Shown here: one piece after another, positions 23,455 to 23,552 of the stretch
Position numbering within the stretch: the stretch's first letter is position 1
Layout of the letters: every line of letters begins with the position of its first letter
Assembly: GCA_964641965.1 (NCBI GenBank)
Contig: CAZXLD010000063.1
Location: 1-23,552 of the forward strand
From: JAJDFU01 sp964641965
GTDB lineage: Bacteria; Bacteroidota; Bacteroidia; Chitinophagales; Saprospiraceae
Length of the DNA stretch: 23,552 nucleotides
Reading direction: 5' to 3'
Notes under the pieces: generated by a model
What the model saw: the letters and a program-made list of their open reading frames with translations, nothing else
The model's database searches: none
Told to the model about the DNA's origin: nothing
Made by a program: the position numbers and the translations under genes

Positions 23455-23552
23455 TTAGGATGCTATTTGACCGGCCAGTTGCTGGATTTTGATAATTACG
23501 AATTCGGCGGGCTTGAGTGGAGCAAAACCGACTAAGATATTGACAATGCCCA
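23455..23552 (-). CDS. Contractile sheath protein, C-terminal end (runs off right edge)
   Basis: The last 31 codons before a TAA at 23455-23457 read GIVNILVGFAPLKPAEFVIIKI followed by QQLAGQIAS. The GFAPLKPAEFVIIKIQQ string is the highly conserved C-terminus of CIS sheath proteins (Afp2-4, Pvc2-4), the strand that links neighbouring sheath subunits by a handshake. The rest of the gene lies beyond the window. It sits immediately upstream of the tube gene, the usual sheath-tube order. It is too short here to say anything about paralogues. Confidence 0.9.
   Translation of the reverse strand, partial: GIVNILVGFAPLKPAEFVIIKIQQLAGQIAS

Noticed and set aside
1..23552. Prophage with a contractile (Myoviridae-type) tail
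   Set aside because: No capsid, portal, terminase, integrase or lysis genes are present. DUF4255, the Pvc15-type ATPase, DUF6519 and DUF4157 are CIS markers.
1..23552. Classical type VI secretion system
   Set aside because: No TssJLM membrane complex, TssK or ClpV-like ATPase is seen, and the ATPase is of the Pvc15 type.

Overview
The window is one continuous block of a contractile injection system (CIS) gene cluster, a phage-tail-like molecular syringe of the extracellular or anchored eCIS family (relatives: Afp, PVC, MAC, AlgoCIS, T6SSiv). All supported genes lie on the minus strand, so transcription runs from position 23552 towards 1. The sequence looks like a Bacteroidota genome, perhaps a Cytophagales or Saprospiria relative. 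The reasons are balanced base composition, no clear Shine-Dalgarno sequences before the starts, a single-sheath CIS gene set, and the DUF6519/beta-helix and DUF4157 companions common in CIS loci of that phylum. No rRNA, tRNA or housekeeping gene is present to confirm the taxonomy.

Layout in transcription order: the C-terminal tail of the sheath protein (cut by the window edge); inner tube; a CxxC-containing gp26/gp51-like baseplate accessory protein; a proline-rich linker; the DUF4255/Pvc16-type terminator; the Pvc15-type AAA+ ATPase; a small conserved-looking protein; the CIS tube-initiator domain (Pvc7 N-terminal part); a separate LysM protein; a gp27/late-control-D hub; a separate gp5-like OB-fold spike; a PAAR-like tip; a gp25-like wedge; two large baseplate-J-like wedge proteins; a long tail protein I; a 1330-residue DUF6519/right-handed beta-helix protein (candidate fibre or receptor binder); a 96-residue coiled-coil protein; a DUF4157 (eCIS core) protein with HELTH; a 318-residue cargo candidate; and the start of a second DUF4157 protein running off the left edge.

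Genes overlap by 1 to 14 bases or are separated by at most 57 bases, so the block is very likely one long, translationally coupled transcription unit. No convincing internal promoter or terminator was found, and there is no gene-free stretch over 300 bases. The first part builds the tube, hub, spike and baseplate. The second part (left third) carries surface-exposed and cargo functions, and this is where the novelty lies. The 318-residue protein combines a disordered N-terminus, a strongly basic tract resembling a nuclear localisation signal, and a C-terminal domain with the HG...C dyad pattern of caspase-fold (clan CD) cysteine peptidases. It is a plausible injected effector. No tape-measure (Afp14-like) gene is visible inside the window.
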